Source: an uncultured Clostridia bacterium
GTDB lineage: Bacteria > Bacillota > Clostridia > Oscillospirales > Oscillospiraceae
Reading direction: 5' to 3'
Assembly (NCBI GenBank): GCA_946405655.1
Contig: CAMJHX010000001.1
Span: forward strand, 1-28,602
Length of the DNA stretch: 28,602 nucleotides
In this document: in pieces, positions 1 through 8,597 of the stretch
How the letters are laid out: each line of letters begins with the position of its first letter
Position numbering within the stretch: the stretch's first letter is position 1
Made by a program: the position numbers and the translations under genes
Notes under the pieces: model-generated
Seen by the model: the letters and a program-made list of their open reading frames with translations, nothing else
The model's database searches: none
What the model was told of the DNA's origin: nothing

Positions 1-1616
<1,616 letters not shown>

Positions 1617-1660
1617 TGGATAGAACTCCTTGTCTCTCGAATTTCAAATTTTTCTGATGT

Positions 1661-1689
1661 ATTATACACGAAACCCGGCTTCATTACAA
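1661..1689 (-). promoter_or_regulatory. Promoter of glnS
   Basis: Read on the minus strand, TTGTAA (1684-1689) is followed after 17 bp by a perfect TATAAT (1661-1666). The glnS ribosome binding site and ATG follow about 45 bp downstream. Sigma-A type; no T-box leader fits in the short leader. Confidence 0.8.
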
Positions 1690-1751
1690 TATTCATAACA
1701 GCGAACTTCACGCAAATGTAAAGCCCCGCTTTCGTTTATCTGCTCATCGTG

Positions 1752-1780
1752 TGGCAATGTTTCGGAAAATGTGGTAAAAT
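1752..1780 (+). promoter_or_regulatory. Weak candidate promoter of the Nudix gene
   Basis: TAAAAT (1775-1780) lies 17 bp after TGGCAA (1752-1757), a poor -35 match. It is the only reasonable pair between the divergent glnS promoter and the gene start at 1814. Confidence 0.4.
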
Positions 1781-1813
1781 GAGTCAACCGAATGATCAAA
1801 GGAGGAAGCCGCC

Positions 1814-2347
1814 ATGCGTCTGGAGGAAGAACGCGTCAAAACCATCAACAGCTATCGCGGCATCATTGTCAATACCCGCCTGGACTATGCCCGTCTGCCG
1901 GACGGGTCGATGGCGCTGCGCGAGGTCGTGGAGCACCCCGGCGGCGTCGCCGTGCTGCCGCTCGAGGATGACGGCACGGTCTGGTGTGTGCGCCAGTATC
2001 GCTATCCGTTTTCCGAAACGCTGCTCGAGGTGCCGGCAGGGAAGCTCGAGCCCGGCGAGGAGCCGGAGACGGCCGCGCGGCGCGAGCTCTCGGAGGAGAC
2101 CGGCCTTGAGGCGGGAAGGCTCACCTACCTCGGCCGCCACTACTGCTCACCCGGCTACAACAGCGAGGTGCTGCACATTTATCTCGCGCAGGACCTTCGC
2201 CACGGTGCCGCGCACCCGGACGCGGGGGAGTTTCTCACGGTGGAGAAGCACAGTCTGCAGGAGCTCACGGACCTCGCGCTCAGAGGCAGCCTGCCCGATA
2301 CGAAAACCGCCGTTGCCGTGCTCAAGACGCGCCTGCTCACCGAGTGA
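1814..2347 (+). CDS. Nudix hydrolase, ADP-ribose pyrophosphatase type (NudF-like)
   Basis: A 177-residue cytoplasmic Nudix enzyme expected to hydrolyse ADP-ribose or related nucleoside diphosphate sugars to AMP and a sugar phosphate. The complete Nudix box G-x5-E-x7-REL-x-EE-x-G-L spans residues 76-98 (starts GKLEPGEE, ends RELSEETGL), with the metal-binding glutamates present. Upstream, VRQYRYP (59-65) and LEVPAGKLE (71-79) are typical of the ADP-ribose pyrophosphatase subgroup, and the Tyr/Pro-rich stretch after the box (YCSPGYNSE) also fits. The ATG is preceded by AAAGGAGG (1798-1805) with 8 bp spacing, an excellent site. Substrate is inferred from family only; other NDP-sugars are possible. 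It stands alone, with a 124-bp gap before murA. Confidence 0.9.
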   Translation: MRLEEERVKTINSYRGIIVNTRLDYARLPDGSMALREVVEHPGGVAVLPLEDDGTVWCVRQYRYPFSETLLEVPAGKLEPGEEPETAARRELSEETGLEAGRLTYLGRHYCSPGYNSEVLHIYLAQDLRHGAAHPDAGEFLTVEKHSLQELTDLALRGSLPDTKTAVAVLKTRLLTE

Positions 2348-2440
2348 GTATTGCTTTTCTGCCCGGATTATGATACACTCATGGAGTATCCTTAAGATGG
2401 GTATAGTATGTGATAAGCATATTCCGAATTTTTAGATAGA

Positions 2441-2456
2441 TGTTTCGCACGAAACA
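2441..2456. repeat. Perfect inverted repeat just upstream of murA
   Basis: TGTTTCG-CA-CGAAACA, two 7-bp arms separated by 2 bp, ends 15 bp before the murA ATG and just before its ribosome binding site. It could be a repressor operator or an RNA hairpin that affects ribosome access. The rest of the 2348-2471 gap holds -10-like TATGAT (2369-2374) and TATAGT (2402-2407) without convincing -35 boxes. Confidence 0.5.
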
Positions 2457-2471
2457 GGCGAGAGGTGTAAG

Positions 2472-3749
2472 ATGGATAAGTATGTGATCCGCGGCGGTCG
2501 ACCGCTGCAGGGCGAAATTCCGATCAGCGGCGCGAAAAACGCGGCCGTTGCAATCATACCGGCGGTCCTCCTCGTGGAGGGCGTCTGCCGTCTGGAGAAC
2601 ATTCCGCAGATCAGCGATGTGGACATGCTCCTCACGATTCTCGAGGGGCTCGGCGCCAAGGTGGACCGCATCGACGGCTCCACCGTGGAGATCGACTGCA
2701 CGGACGCGCATTTTGTCGATGCGCCGTATGAGCTCATGCAGAAGATCCGCGCGTCCTATTATTTCATCGGCTCGATGCTCGGGCGCTTCGGCATGGCGAA
2801 GACCACCATGCCCGGCGGCTGCAACTTCGGCCTGCGTCCGATCGACCAGCACGTCAAGGGCATGACGGCCCTCGGCGCCACGGTCGATATCAAGGACGGC
2901 TTTGTCTATGCCAACACGCCCGACGGCAAGCTCCACGGCTCGAAGATCTATCTCGACAAGGTCTCCGTCGGCGCGACGATGAACATCATCATCGCCGCTT
3001 CCAAGGCGCGCGGCCGCACGATCATCGAAAATGCCGCCCGCGAGCCGCATATCGTCGACCTCGCGAACTTCCTCAACTCCATGGGCGCGGATGTGCGCGG
3101 CGCCGGCACCGACACCGTCAAGGTCTACGGCGTGGAGCATCTCCACGGCGGCGCCTACAGCATCATCCCCGACCAGATCGAGGCCGGCACCTACATGACC
3201 GCCTGCGCCGCCGCCGGCGGCGAGGTGCGCATCCTCAACGTCATCCCCCGCCATCTCGAGTGCATCAGCGCGAAGCTGCGCGAGATGGGCGTCACCGTCG
3301 TGGAAGGGGAGGACACCGTCCTCGTCCGCTCCAACGGGCGTCTGCGTCCCGTGAGCGTCAAGACTCTGCCGTATCCCGGCTTCCCCACGGATATGCAGCC
3401 GCAGATCAGCACCGCGCTCTGTCTCGCGGGCGGTACGAGCAGCATCACCGAGGGCGTCTATGACAATCGCTATAAGTATATGAACGAGCTGCGCAAGATG
3501 GGCGCGGACGTCTCGGTCGACGGCTGCTTTGCCGTCGTAAACGGCGTCGAAAAGCTCACCGGCGCGCAGGTTGCCGCCTGCGATCTCCGTGCGGGCGCGG
3601 CGATGGTCATCGCCGGCCTCTGCGCCGAGGGCGTCACCGAGGTCGTCGACATCAAGTATATCGAGCGCGGCTATGAAAACTTCGTGGAGAAGCTGCGCAG
3701 CGTCGGCGCGGACATCACGCTCGAGCGCACGCCGGACGAGGAGAAATGA
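2472..3749 (+). CDS. murA: UDP-N-acetylglucosamine 1-carboxyvinyltransferase (MurA, copy 1)
   Basis: First committed step of peptidoglycan synthesis: transfers enolpyruvate from PEP to UDP-GlcNAc in the cytoplasm. 425 residues, normal family length. Conserved landmarks: catalytic Lys22 in SGAKNA, the active-site loop with the fosfomycin-target Cys117 in MPGGCNFGLRPID, PYPGFPTD with the catalytic Asp, DLRAGAAMV and the C-terminal RGYE. The ATG at 2472 follows GAGAGGTG; an inverted repeat lies upstream. The last 4 bp (ATGA) overlap the walJ-like start, so it heads a translationally coupled operon. A second MurA (21057-22319) sits in the dcw cluster; both keep the Cys and Lys, so both should be active and fosfomycin-sensitive. 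Which copy corresponds to MurAA or MurAB of Bacilli cannot be decided from sequence reading alone. Confidence 0.95.
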   Translation: MDKYVIRGGRPLQGEIPISGAKNAAVAIIPAVLLVEGVCRLENIPQISDVDMLLTILEGLGAKVDRIDGSTVEIDCTDAHFVDAPYELMQKIRASYYFIGSMLGRFGMAKTTMPGGCNFGLRPIDQHVKGMTALGATVDIKDGFVYANTPDGKLHGSKIYLDKVSVGATMNIIIAASKARGRTIIENAAREPHIVDLANFLNSMGADVRGAGTDTVKVYGVEHLHGGAYSIIPDQIEAGTYMTACAAAGGEVRILNVIPRHLECISAKLREMGVTVVEGEDTVLVRSNGRLRPVSVKTLPYPGFPTDMQPQISTALCLAGGTSSITEGVYDNRYKYMNELRKMGADVSVDGCFAVVNGVEKLTGAQVAACDLRAGAAMVIAGLCAEGVTEVVDIKYIERGYENFVEKLRSVGADITLERTPDEEK

Positions 3750-4546
3750 GAGCCGTCGCTCTCGCCAGCGGCTCCACCGGCAACAGCACGCTCCTGCAAT
3801 GGGAGGGCGGCAGTCTCCTGATCGACGCGGGCATCTCCGCCCGCCGTGTGCGCACGATGCTGCGCGCCGAGGGGACGGAGCCGAGCGATCTCACCGCCAT
3901 CCTGATCACGCACGATCATTCCGACCATATCAGCGGCCTGCAGGTGCTGCTGCGCCAGTGCGCCTGCCCGGTCTATGCCATGCCCGGCACGGCGAAGATG
4001 CTCCGCGCGATCCTGCGCGAGCATGAGAGCCGGTTTGAAGCTGCGCCGAGAGACGGCTTTCAGCTGTCCGAGGCGACTGTTACCCCGATCCCGACGATGC
4101 ACGACGCGTCCGAAAGCTGCGGCTGGCGCGTTGAGACCCCGGAGGGGGTCTTCGGGCTCTGCACCGATCTCGGCGTCGTCACGGAGGACGTTATCGAGGG
4201 GCTCTGCGGCGCGGATCTCGCGCTGATCGAGTCCAATCACGATGTGGACATGCTCCTCCATGGCCCATACCCGCCGTATCTCAAGCGGCGCATCCGCTCG
4301 GAGTTCGGCCATCTCTCCAATGAGGACGCGGCGGAGCTCGCCGTCACGCTCTGCGCCAATGGCACGCGGAGCCTCATCCTCGGCCACATCAGCCGCCATA
4401 ACAATACCCCCGCCAAGGCGCTCCAGACTGTCTCCGCCGCGCTCAGAGAGGCGCTGCCGGAGCTGCTGCAGCCGGAGCTTGCCGCCGCGCCTGAATGCGG
4501 CCCGCTCCCGGTGGAGGTGAAAGTGAGCGCGCCATGCTCTCTGTAA
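3746..4546 (+). CDS. walJ: WalJ/YycJ-like MBL-fold metallo-hydrolase
   Basis: 266-residue metallo-beta-lactamase-fold protein of the YycJ/WalJ group. The metal motif HDHSDH is at residues 56-61 (H56, H58, D60, H61), with later metal ligands at H119, D141 and H214 (GHISRHNN). ESNHD (162-166) and the FGHLSN stretch (187-192) are typical of this subgroup. WalJ in Bacilli is encoded with the WalRK cell-wall regulators and is reported to link division with DNA replication; a nuclease role is suggested by the fold but not shown here. It overlaps murA by 4 bp and the following rlmH by 13 bp, recalling the yycJ-rlmH association of Firmicutes, but no WalRK genes are present. Family call strong, biological role inferred. 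Confidence 0.85.
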   Translation: MRAVALASGSTGNSTLLQWEGGSLLIDAGISARRVRTMLRAEGTEPSDLTAILITHDHSDHISGLQVLLRQCACPVYAMPGTAKMLRAILREHESRFEAAPRDGFQLSEATVTPIPTMHDASESCGWRVETPEGVFGLCTDLGVVTEDVIEGLCGADLALIESNHDVDMLLHGPYPPYLKRRIRSEFGHLSNEDAAELAVTLCANGTRSLILGHISRHNNTPAKALQTVSAALREALPELLQPELAAAPECGPLPVEVKVSAPCSL

Positions 4547-5016
4547 CGATTCTCTGCGTCGGCAAGATGCGCGAAAAGCATTATATTGCCGCCTTTGCCG
4601 AATATGAAAAGCGCCTCGGCGCCTTCTGCCGCTTTGACCTGCAGGAGATTCCGGAGCAGCGCCTGCCCGACCGCCCCGCGCCAAAGGAGATCGACGCCGC
4701 GCTCGAGCGCGAGGCGCAGGAGCTTCTCCGCCGCATTCCGAAGGGCGCCGCGGTCGTCACCCTGTGCGTGGAAGGGAAGAGCCTTTCCAGCCCGGAGCTC
4801 GCGGCGTACGTCGAGCGGCTGCAGAACGCCGGCACGTCGCACCTGTGCTTCATCGTCGGCGGCTCGTTCGGTCTGAGCGAGCGCGTCAAGGCAGCGTCGT
4901 CGCTGCGGCTGAGCATGTCGGCGATGACGTTTCCGCACCATCTGGCGCGCGTCATGCTCGCCGAACAGATTTACCGCGCGTTTACCATCCTGAATGGTTC
5001 CCAATATCACAAATAG
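4534..5016 (+). CDS. rlmH: 23S rRNA (pseudouridine-1915-N3) methyltransferase RlmH
   Basis: SPOUT-class methyltransferase of 160 residues that methylates pseudouridine 1915 in helix 69 of 23S rRNA, using SAM. The knotted SAM-binding region is seen as LCFIVGGSFGLSE, and the C-terminus QIYRAFTILNGSQYHK closely matches the family hallmark ending in YHK/YHH. The start at ATG 4534 gives MLSVTILCVGKMREKHY, the usual N-terminus and length; an in-frame ATG at 4495 would add 13 atypical residues inside walJ and was not chosen. GGAGGTGA (4513-4520) is 13 bp upstream, a little far, so coupling to the overlapping walJ stop probably helps initiation. Confidence 0.95.
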   Translation: MLSVTILCVGKMREKHYIAAFAEYEKRLGAFCRFDLQEIPEQRLPDRPAPKEIDAALEREAQELLRRIPKGAAVVTLCVEGKSLSSPELAAYVERLQNAGTSHLCFIVGGSFGLSERVKAASSLRLSMSAMTFPHHLARVMLAEQIYRAFTILNGSQYHK

Positions 5017-5026
5017 GAGAAGCATC

Positions 5027-5404
5027 ATGAGAGACGATTCCATCAAGCCCGAGTTTCCCGACAAGGTGCCCGGCGATTTGCATCTCTCCTGGGGGAGGGA
5101 CAGCCGCCGCGATCTGCTCGAGCGCTGGCCGACCACGCCGGAGGGCGAGCCGGTCACGCCCGCGTTTCTGACCAAGTGCGGTCAGGTGGATCTGGAAGAC
5201 CGACTTCTGGTGAATATGCTCGAGGCCTACGGCATTCCCTGCCTGACCCGATATCCCCACAGCGGGGAGTTCGGCAAGGTCGTGCTCGGCATGTCCGGCT
5301 TCGGCACGGAAATATATGTCCCCGAAACCCTACTGCAAGACGCAATCGCTCTTCTTGAGAGCGAAGATGATGAAGATGAATTGGAAGGAGAGGAAATCCA
5401 ATGA
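5027..5404 (+). CDS. DUF2007-like small acidic protein
   Basis: A 125-residue soluble protein with no catalytic motif. Residues ~55-105 (DLEDRLLVNMLEAYGIPCLTR, then ...GFGTEIYVPETLLQDAIALLES) resemble the DUF2007 'putative signal transducing protein' domain, a small ferredoxin-like alpha/beta fold: a helix that reads 'VNMLEAYGIP', a strand with the variable insert, and a 'VPETLLQDA' helix. The tail is very acidic (SEDDEDELEGEEIQ). The ATG at 5027 has AGGAG immediately upstream (5015-5019), overlapping the rlmH stop. An upstream in-frame ATG at 4994 lies inside rlmH and lacks a site. The stop overlaps the start of the phosphoglucomutase by ATGA, so it is co-translated with that enzyme. Function unknown; membership in DUF2007 is a moderately confident reading. 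Confidence 0.75.
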   Translation: MRDDSIKPEFPDKVPGDLHLSWGRDSRRDLLERWPTTPEGEPVTPAFLTKCGQVDLEDRLLVNMLEAYGIPCLTRYPHSGEFGKVVLGMSGFGTEIYVPETLLQDAIALLESEDDEDELEGEEIQ

Positions 5405-7128
5405 GTTATCAGGAAGAGTATCAGCGCTGGTTAGACAGCCCCGCCCTCAGCACCGCGGAATGGGAGGAGCTCAAGGCCATTGAGAACAACCCCAAGGAGA
5501 TCGAAAGCCGCTTTTTCGCTCCGCTGGAGTTCGGCACTGCCGGACTGCGCGGCGAGATGGCCGTCGGTCTGCGCCGCATGAACGTGCATGTCATCCGCCA
5601 CGCGACGCAGGCGTTCGCCGAGGTCATCAAGGCGGAGGGTCCCGAGGCCTGCAGAAAGGGCGTCGTCGTCTGCTATGACTGCCGCATCAACAGCGAGGTC
5701 TTCGCGCATGAGGCCGCCGCTGTCATGGCCGCCAACGGCATTCACGTCCGCGTGTTCGACGCGCTGCGTCCCACGCCGGAGCTGTCCTACGCCGTGCTGC
5801 ATTACGGCGCGCAGGCGGGCATCAACGTCACCGCGAGCCACAACCCCAAGGAATACAACGGCTATAAGGTCTACTGGGCCGACGGCGCGCAGCTGCCCCC
5901 GCAGCATGCCGCGGCGGTCGCCGATTATATGAAGAAGCTCAACATCTTCAAGGACGTTAAGCGCATGAGCTTCGATACCGCGCTCCAGCAGGGGCTGATC
6001 GAGTATCTCGGCGAGGAGACCGACGAGGCCTTCCTCAAGGAGGTCATGGCGATGTCCATCGATCCCGCCGTTGTCCGCCGCGTGGCCGATAACTTCAAGA
6101 TCGTCTATACGCCGTTCCACGGCTGCGGCTGGCGTCTCGTGCCCGAAGCTCTCCACCGCCTCGGCGTGCAGCACGTCATCCCCGTGCCGGAGCAGATGGT
6201 GCTCGACGGCTCGTTCCCCACAGTCGCAAGCCCCAACCCCGAGAACCCCGAGGGCTTCTATCTGGCGGTCGATCTGGCCAAGGAGGTCGGCAGCGATCTC
6301 ATCGTCGGCACCGACCCGGACTCCGACCGCGTCGGCGTCATGGTCCGCGCCAAGGACGGCGAGTATCACACCATTACCGGCAACCAGATGGGCTGCCTCC
6401 TGATGGACTATATCATCACCGCCCGCCGCGAGCAGGGCACGCTCCCGAAGAACGCCGCGGGTCTGAGCACGATCGTCTCCACCAAGATGGTCCGCAAGAT
6501 CTGCGAGGACAACGGTGTCCACTTTGACGAGACCTTCACCGGCTTCAAGTTCATCGCCGAGAAGCTTGCCGAGTACGCCAAGACCAACGCTTACCAGTAT
6601 GTCCTCGGCTTCGAGGAGAGCTACGGCTATATGATGGGCGACTACGTCCGCGATAAGGACGCCGTCACCGCCTCCATGATGATCGTGGAGATGGCCGCGC
6701 ACTATCACGAGAAGGGCATGACCCTCGCCGACGCGCTCGAGGCGCTGTATGAGAAGTACGGCCGCTTCGGTGAAAAGACGCTCAACCTGGTCATGCCGGG
6801 TCTCGACGGCCTCGAGAAGATGGCCGCGCTCATGGCGGATCTGCGTGCCAACCCGCCTGCCGACATTGCCGGCACCGCGGTGCTGCGCATGCGCGACTAT
6901 AAGGACGGCTCCGTGAACGTCCCCGGCCTCGGCAAGGTGGAGAACACGCCCATGTCCGGCTCCAACGTCCTGTATTTCGAGCTCGAGGACGGCTGCTCCT
7001 TCATCGTGCGCCCCTCCGGCACCGAGCCGAAGATCAAGATCTATATCCTCGCGCAGGGCAGCGACGCTGCAGACGTGCAGGCCAAGATCGAAAAATATAA
7101 CGCTTTTGCCGAGACGCTCAAGCGCTGA
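5401..7128 (+). CDS. pgcA: Phospho-sugar mutase (alpha-phosphoglucomutase, PgcA-like)
   Basis: 575-residue enzyme of the alpha-D-phosphohexomutase superfamily, interconverting glucose-6-P and glucose-1-P (or mannose phosphates). All four domain signatures are visible: phosphoserine loop TASHNPKEYNG with Ser146, metal loop DPDSDR (305-310), sugar-specificity loop GFEESYGY (403-410), and phosphate-binding loop RPSGTEPK (537-544). Length is close to B. subtilis PgcA (581), and the N-terminal extension before the Ser loop is typical of this long Firmicute group rather than GlmM. The product feeds UDP-glucose, glycolipids and surface glycans, which suits the upstream murA context. ATGA overlap with the preceding gene; a GC-rich hairpin follows the stop. 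Confidence 0.93.
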   Translation: MSYQEEYQRWLDSPALSTAEWEELKAIENNPKEIESRFFAPLEFGTAGLRGEMAVGLRRMNVHVIRHATQAFAEVIKAEGPEACRKGVVVCYDCRINSEVFAHEAAAVMAANGIHVRVFDALRPTPELSYAVLHYGAQAGINVTASHNPKEYNGYKVYWADGAQLPPQHAAAVADYMKKLNIFKDVKRMSFDTALQQGLIEYLGEETDEAFLKEVMAMSIDPAVVRRVADNFKIVYTPFHGCGWRLVPEALHRLGVQHVIPVPEQMVLDGSFPTVASPNPENPEGFYLAVDLAKEVGSDLIVGTDPDSDRVGVMVRAKDGEYHTITGNQMGCLLMDYIITARREQGTLPKNAAGLSTIVSTKMVRKICEDNGVHFDETFTGFKFIAEKLAEYAKTNAYQYVLGFEESYGYMMGDYVRDKDAVTASMMIVEMAAHYHEKGMTLADALEALYEKYGRFGEKTLNLVMPGLDGLEKMAALMADLRANPPADIAGTAVLRMRDYKDGSVNVPGLGKVENTPMSGSNVLYFELEDGCSFIVRPSGTEPKIKIYILAQGSDAADVQAKIEKYNAFAETLKR

Positions 7129-7145
7129 ACCTGATGCAGAACCCG

Positions 7146-7176
7146 CAGCCCCCGGAGCTTCCGGGGGCTGTCTTGT
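7146..7176 (+). terminator. Terminator-like hairpin after pgcA
   Basis: 11-bp perfect stem CAGCCCCCGGA (7146-7156) / TCCGGGGGCTG (7160-7170), 3-nt loop, then TCTTGTG. The U-tract is poor, so this may be partial termination with read-through into the chromate transporter pair, whose ATG is only 18 bp beyond the stem. Confidence 0.7.
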
Positions 7177-7187
7177 GAGGAAATGTA

Positions 7188-7727
7188 ATGAAAAAACTCT
7201 GGCAACTGTTTTATACCTTCGCCATCGTCGGCGTCACCACGTTCGGCGGCGGCTATGCCATGCTCCCCGCGCTGCAGCGTGAGGTGGTCGAAAAGCGCGG
7301 CTGGGCCACGGAGGAGGAGCTCATGGACTGGTACGCCATCGGTCAGTGCACCCCCGGCGTCATCGCCGTCAACACCGCCACCTTCGCCGGGCAGAAGCAG
7401 GCGGGTACGCTGGGAGGCATTATCGCCACGCTCGGCGTCGTGTTCCCGTCGCTTGTCATCATCACGGTCATCGCCGCCTTCATCCAGGGCTTTGCGGATA
7501 TCCCCGCCGTGCAGCACGCTTTCGCGGGCATCCGCGCCTGCGTCTGCGTTTTGATTCTCAACGCCGTCGTCAAGCTCTGGAAGAAATCCGTCATCGACTG
7601 GAAAACCGGCGTCGTCTTCGCCGTCGTGTTTCTCGGCTCGGTGTTCCTGCATCTCTCGCCGGTCATCTATGTCATCATTGCCGCCCTTGCCGGCATTCTG
7701 CTCAAGCGTCTGGAGGTGAAGGCATGA
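7188..7727 (+). CDS. Chromate transporter, first half-size CHR protein
   Basis: 179-residue integral membrane protein of the chromate transporter (CHR/ChrA) family, short monodomain type. The hallmark N-terminal region is present: FGGGYAMLPALQREVVEKRG followed by EELMDWYAIGQCTPGVIAVN (residues ~18-63), with hydrophobic segments after it. Short CHR proteins occur as adjacent pairs that together replace one bidomain ChrA. The partner starts within its stop codon (ATGA, 7724-7727). TGAGGAAA (7176-7183) serves the ATG. Chromate export is the family annotation; in an anaerobe the native substrate may be another oxyanion such as sulfate. Confidence 0.9.
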   Translation: MKKLWQLFYTFAIVGVTTFGGGYAMLPALQREVVEKRGWATEEELMDWYAIGQCTPGVIAVNTATFAGQKQAGTLGGIIATLGVVFPSLVIITVIAAFIQGFADIPAVQHAFAGIRACVCVLILNAVVKLWKKSVIDWKTGVVFAVVFLGSVFLHLSPVIYVIIAALAGILLKRLEVKA

Positions 7728-8287
7728 TCCTCCTGCGCCTGTTCTGGGAGTTTTTCAAAACCGGCATGTTCTCCGTCGGCGGGGGACTGGCCACGCTCCC
7801 GTTCATCTATGATATCTCGGATAAGACCGGCTGGTTCACCCATCAGCAGATTGCGGACATGATCGCCGTCGCCGAGTCCACGCCCGGCCCGATCGGCATC
7901 AACATGGCGACGTATGTCGGCTTTACCACCGCGGGCGTCATCGGCTCGCTCGTCGCCACGCTCGGCATCATCACACCCGATATCATCATCATTCTCATCA
8001 TCGCCTCCTTCCTCAAGAAGTTCCGCGAGAGCAGGCTGGTCGACAGCGCGTTTTACGGCCTTCGCCCCGCCTCCGCCGCCCTCATCGCCGCGGCGGGCTG
8101 GTCGGTCGTGAAGATCTCGCTCATCCATCTGGACGCGGCGTCCATCGCCTCCGTCTTCCAGTGGAAGGCGATCGTCCTCGCCGTCGTCGTGTGGCTCCTC
8201 ACCAATGTCGTCAAGCAGACCAAGAAATGGCACCCGCTCGCCTTCATCGCGCTCTCCGCTGTCGCCGGGATTCTCTTCCGGTTTTAG
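7724..8287 (+). CDS. Chromate transporter, second half-size CHR protein
   Basis: 187-residue partner of the preceding CHR protein. It repeats the family signature in diverged form: SVGGGLATLPFIYDISDKTG, then QIADMIAVAESTPGPIGINM, near residues 17-60, followed by several hydrophobic stretches. The start at ATG 7724 overlaps the upstream stop and has GGAGGTGA (7712-7719) 4 bp away; longer open frame upstream is out of phase with any homology and was dropped. The two likely form an antiparallel heterodimer. The stop is at 8285-8287, with an AT-rich gap and a new promoter right after, so the operon ends here, although no clear terminator is seen. Confidence 0.9.
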   Translation: MILLRLFWEFFKTGMFSVGGGLATLPFIYDISDKTGWFTHQQIADMIAVAESTPGPIGINMATYVGFTTAGVIGSLVATLGIITPDIIIILIIASFLKKFRESRLVDSAFYGLRPASAALIAAAGWSVVKISLIHLDAASIASVFQWKAIVLAVVVWLLTNVVKQTKKWHPLAFIALSAVAGILFRF

Positions 8288-8304
8288 TGTCATTTGGACA
8301 GAAC

Positions 8305-8363
8305 TGTAAACAAATTGTAAAAGTGTTACAAATAATGACAAGAAGTGTTGACAAATAAGCGAC
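8305..8363 (+). promoter_or_regulatory. Repeated candidate activator/repressor sites before the small gene
   Basis: The AT-rich gap holds an inverted repeat TTGTAA-n5-TTACAA (8315-8331) and a 22-bp-spaced imperfect direct repeat, AAGTGTTACAAATAATGACA (8321-8340) and AAGTGTTGACAAATAAGCGACA read at 8343-8364; the second copy contains the -35 box. CTGTAAA (8304-8310) echoes TTGTAAA (8315-8321). Two-turn spacing on one DNA face is typical of dimeric regulators. Confidence 0.5.
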
Positions 8364-8376
8364 ATGATGTTAATAT
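8348..8376 (+). promoter_or_regulatory. Strong promoter of the 33-aa peptide gene
   Basis: Perfect TTGACA (8348-8353), 17-bp spacer, TAATAT (8371-8376). Transcription would start near 8383, leaving a ~38-nt leader before the small ORF. Confidence 0.85.
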
Positions 8377-8420
8377 AGCCATGCGATCGCTGATAAACAA
8401 ACGAAAGGAGCATGATTGTA

Positions 8421-8522
8421 ATGGCAAACTTTGGTCTGAATCTTGCGATGTGGATTCTCGGTCTGGCCGGTGAGCACGATGCTGACGGTTGGCTGTCCGC
8501 AATCCTCGATCTTCTCCCGTAA
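8421..8522 (+). CDS. Small peptide gene, 33 residues, unknown function
   Basis: An orphan short ORF encoding a 33-residue peptide that begins MANFGLNLAMWILGLAG and ends WLSAILDLLP. It has no Lys, Arg or Cys, four acidic residues (E18, D20, D22, D32) and two hydrophobic segments (about 4-16 and 24-33) joined by an acidic GEHDADG turn. AAAGGAG (8404-8410) is 10 bp from this ATG; an in-frame ATG at 8412 would give 36 residues but is only 1 bp from the site. Its reality is supported by surrounding signals: a consensus promoter, upstream repeats, and a perfect 19-bp-stem terminator 21 bp after the stop. It might be a secreted or membrane-active peptide, a signalling peptide, or a membrane-protein modulator; none can be assigned from sequence. 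Confidence 0.7.
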   Translation: MANFGLNLAMWILGLAGEHDADGWLSAILDLLP

Positions 8523-8543
8523 GTTGTAAAAAAGCGAAAAGAG

Positions 8544-8590
8544 AGAAAAGCAGCTGCTTTGCAAGGGGCAAAGCAGCTGCTTTTCTTTGT
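8544..8590 (+). terminator. Long-stem, probably bidirectional terminator
   Basis: Perfect 19-bp arms at 8544-8562 and 8568-8586 with a 5-nt AAGGG loop, and T-rich flanks on both strands (TTTTCTTT on plus, TTTTCTCTCTTTT on minus). It separates the 33-aa gene from the convergent kimA. Each arm contains the same 14-bp palindrome with core GCAGCTGC. Confidence 0.88.
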
Positions 8591-8597
8591 GCTGTCT

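Noticed and set aside
7346..7723. Upstream extension of the second chromate-transporter frame
   Set aside because: Translation is Arg/His-rich and out of frame with the first CHR gene; the true start overlaps the first gene's stop with a good ribosome binding site. No frameshift is needed to explain the pair.
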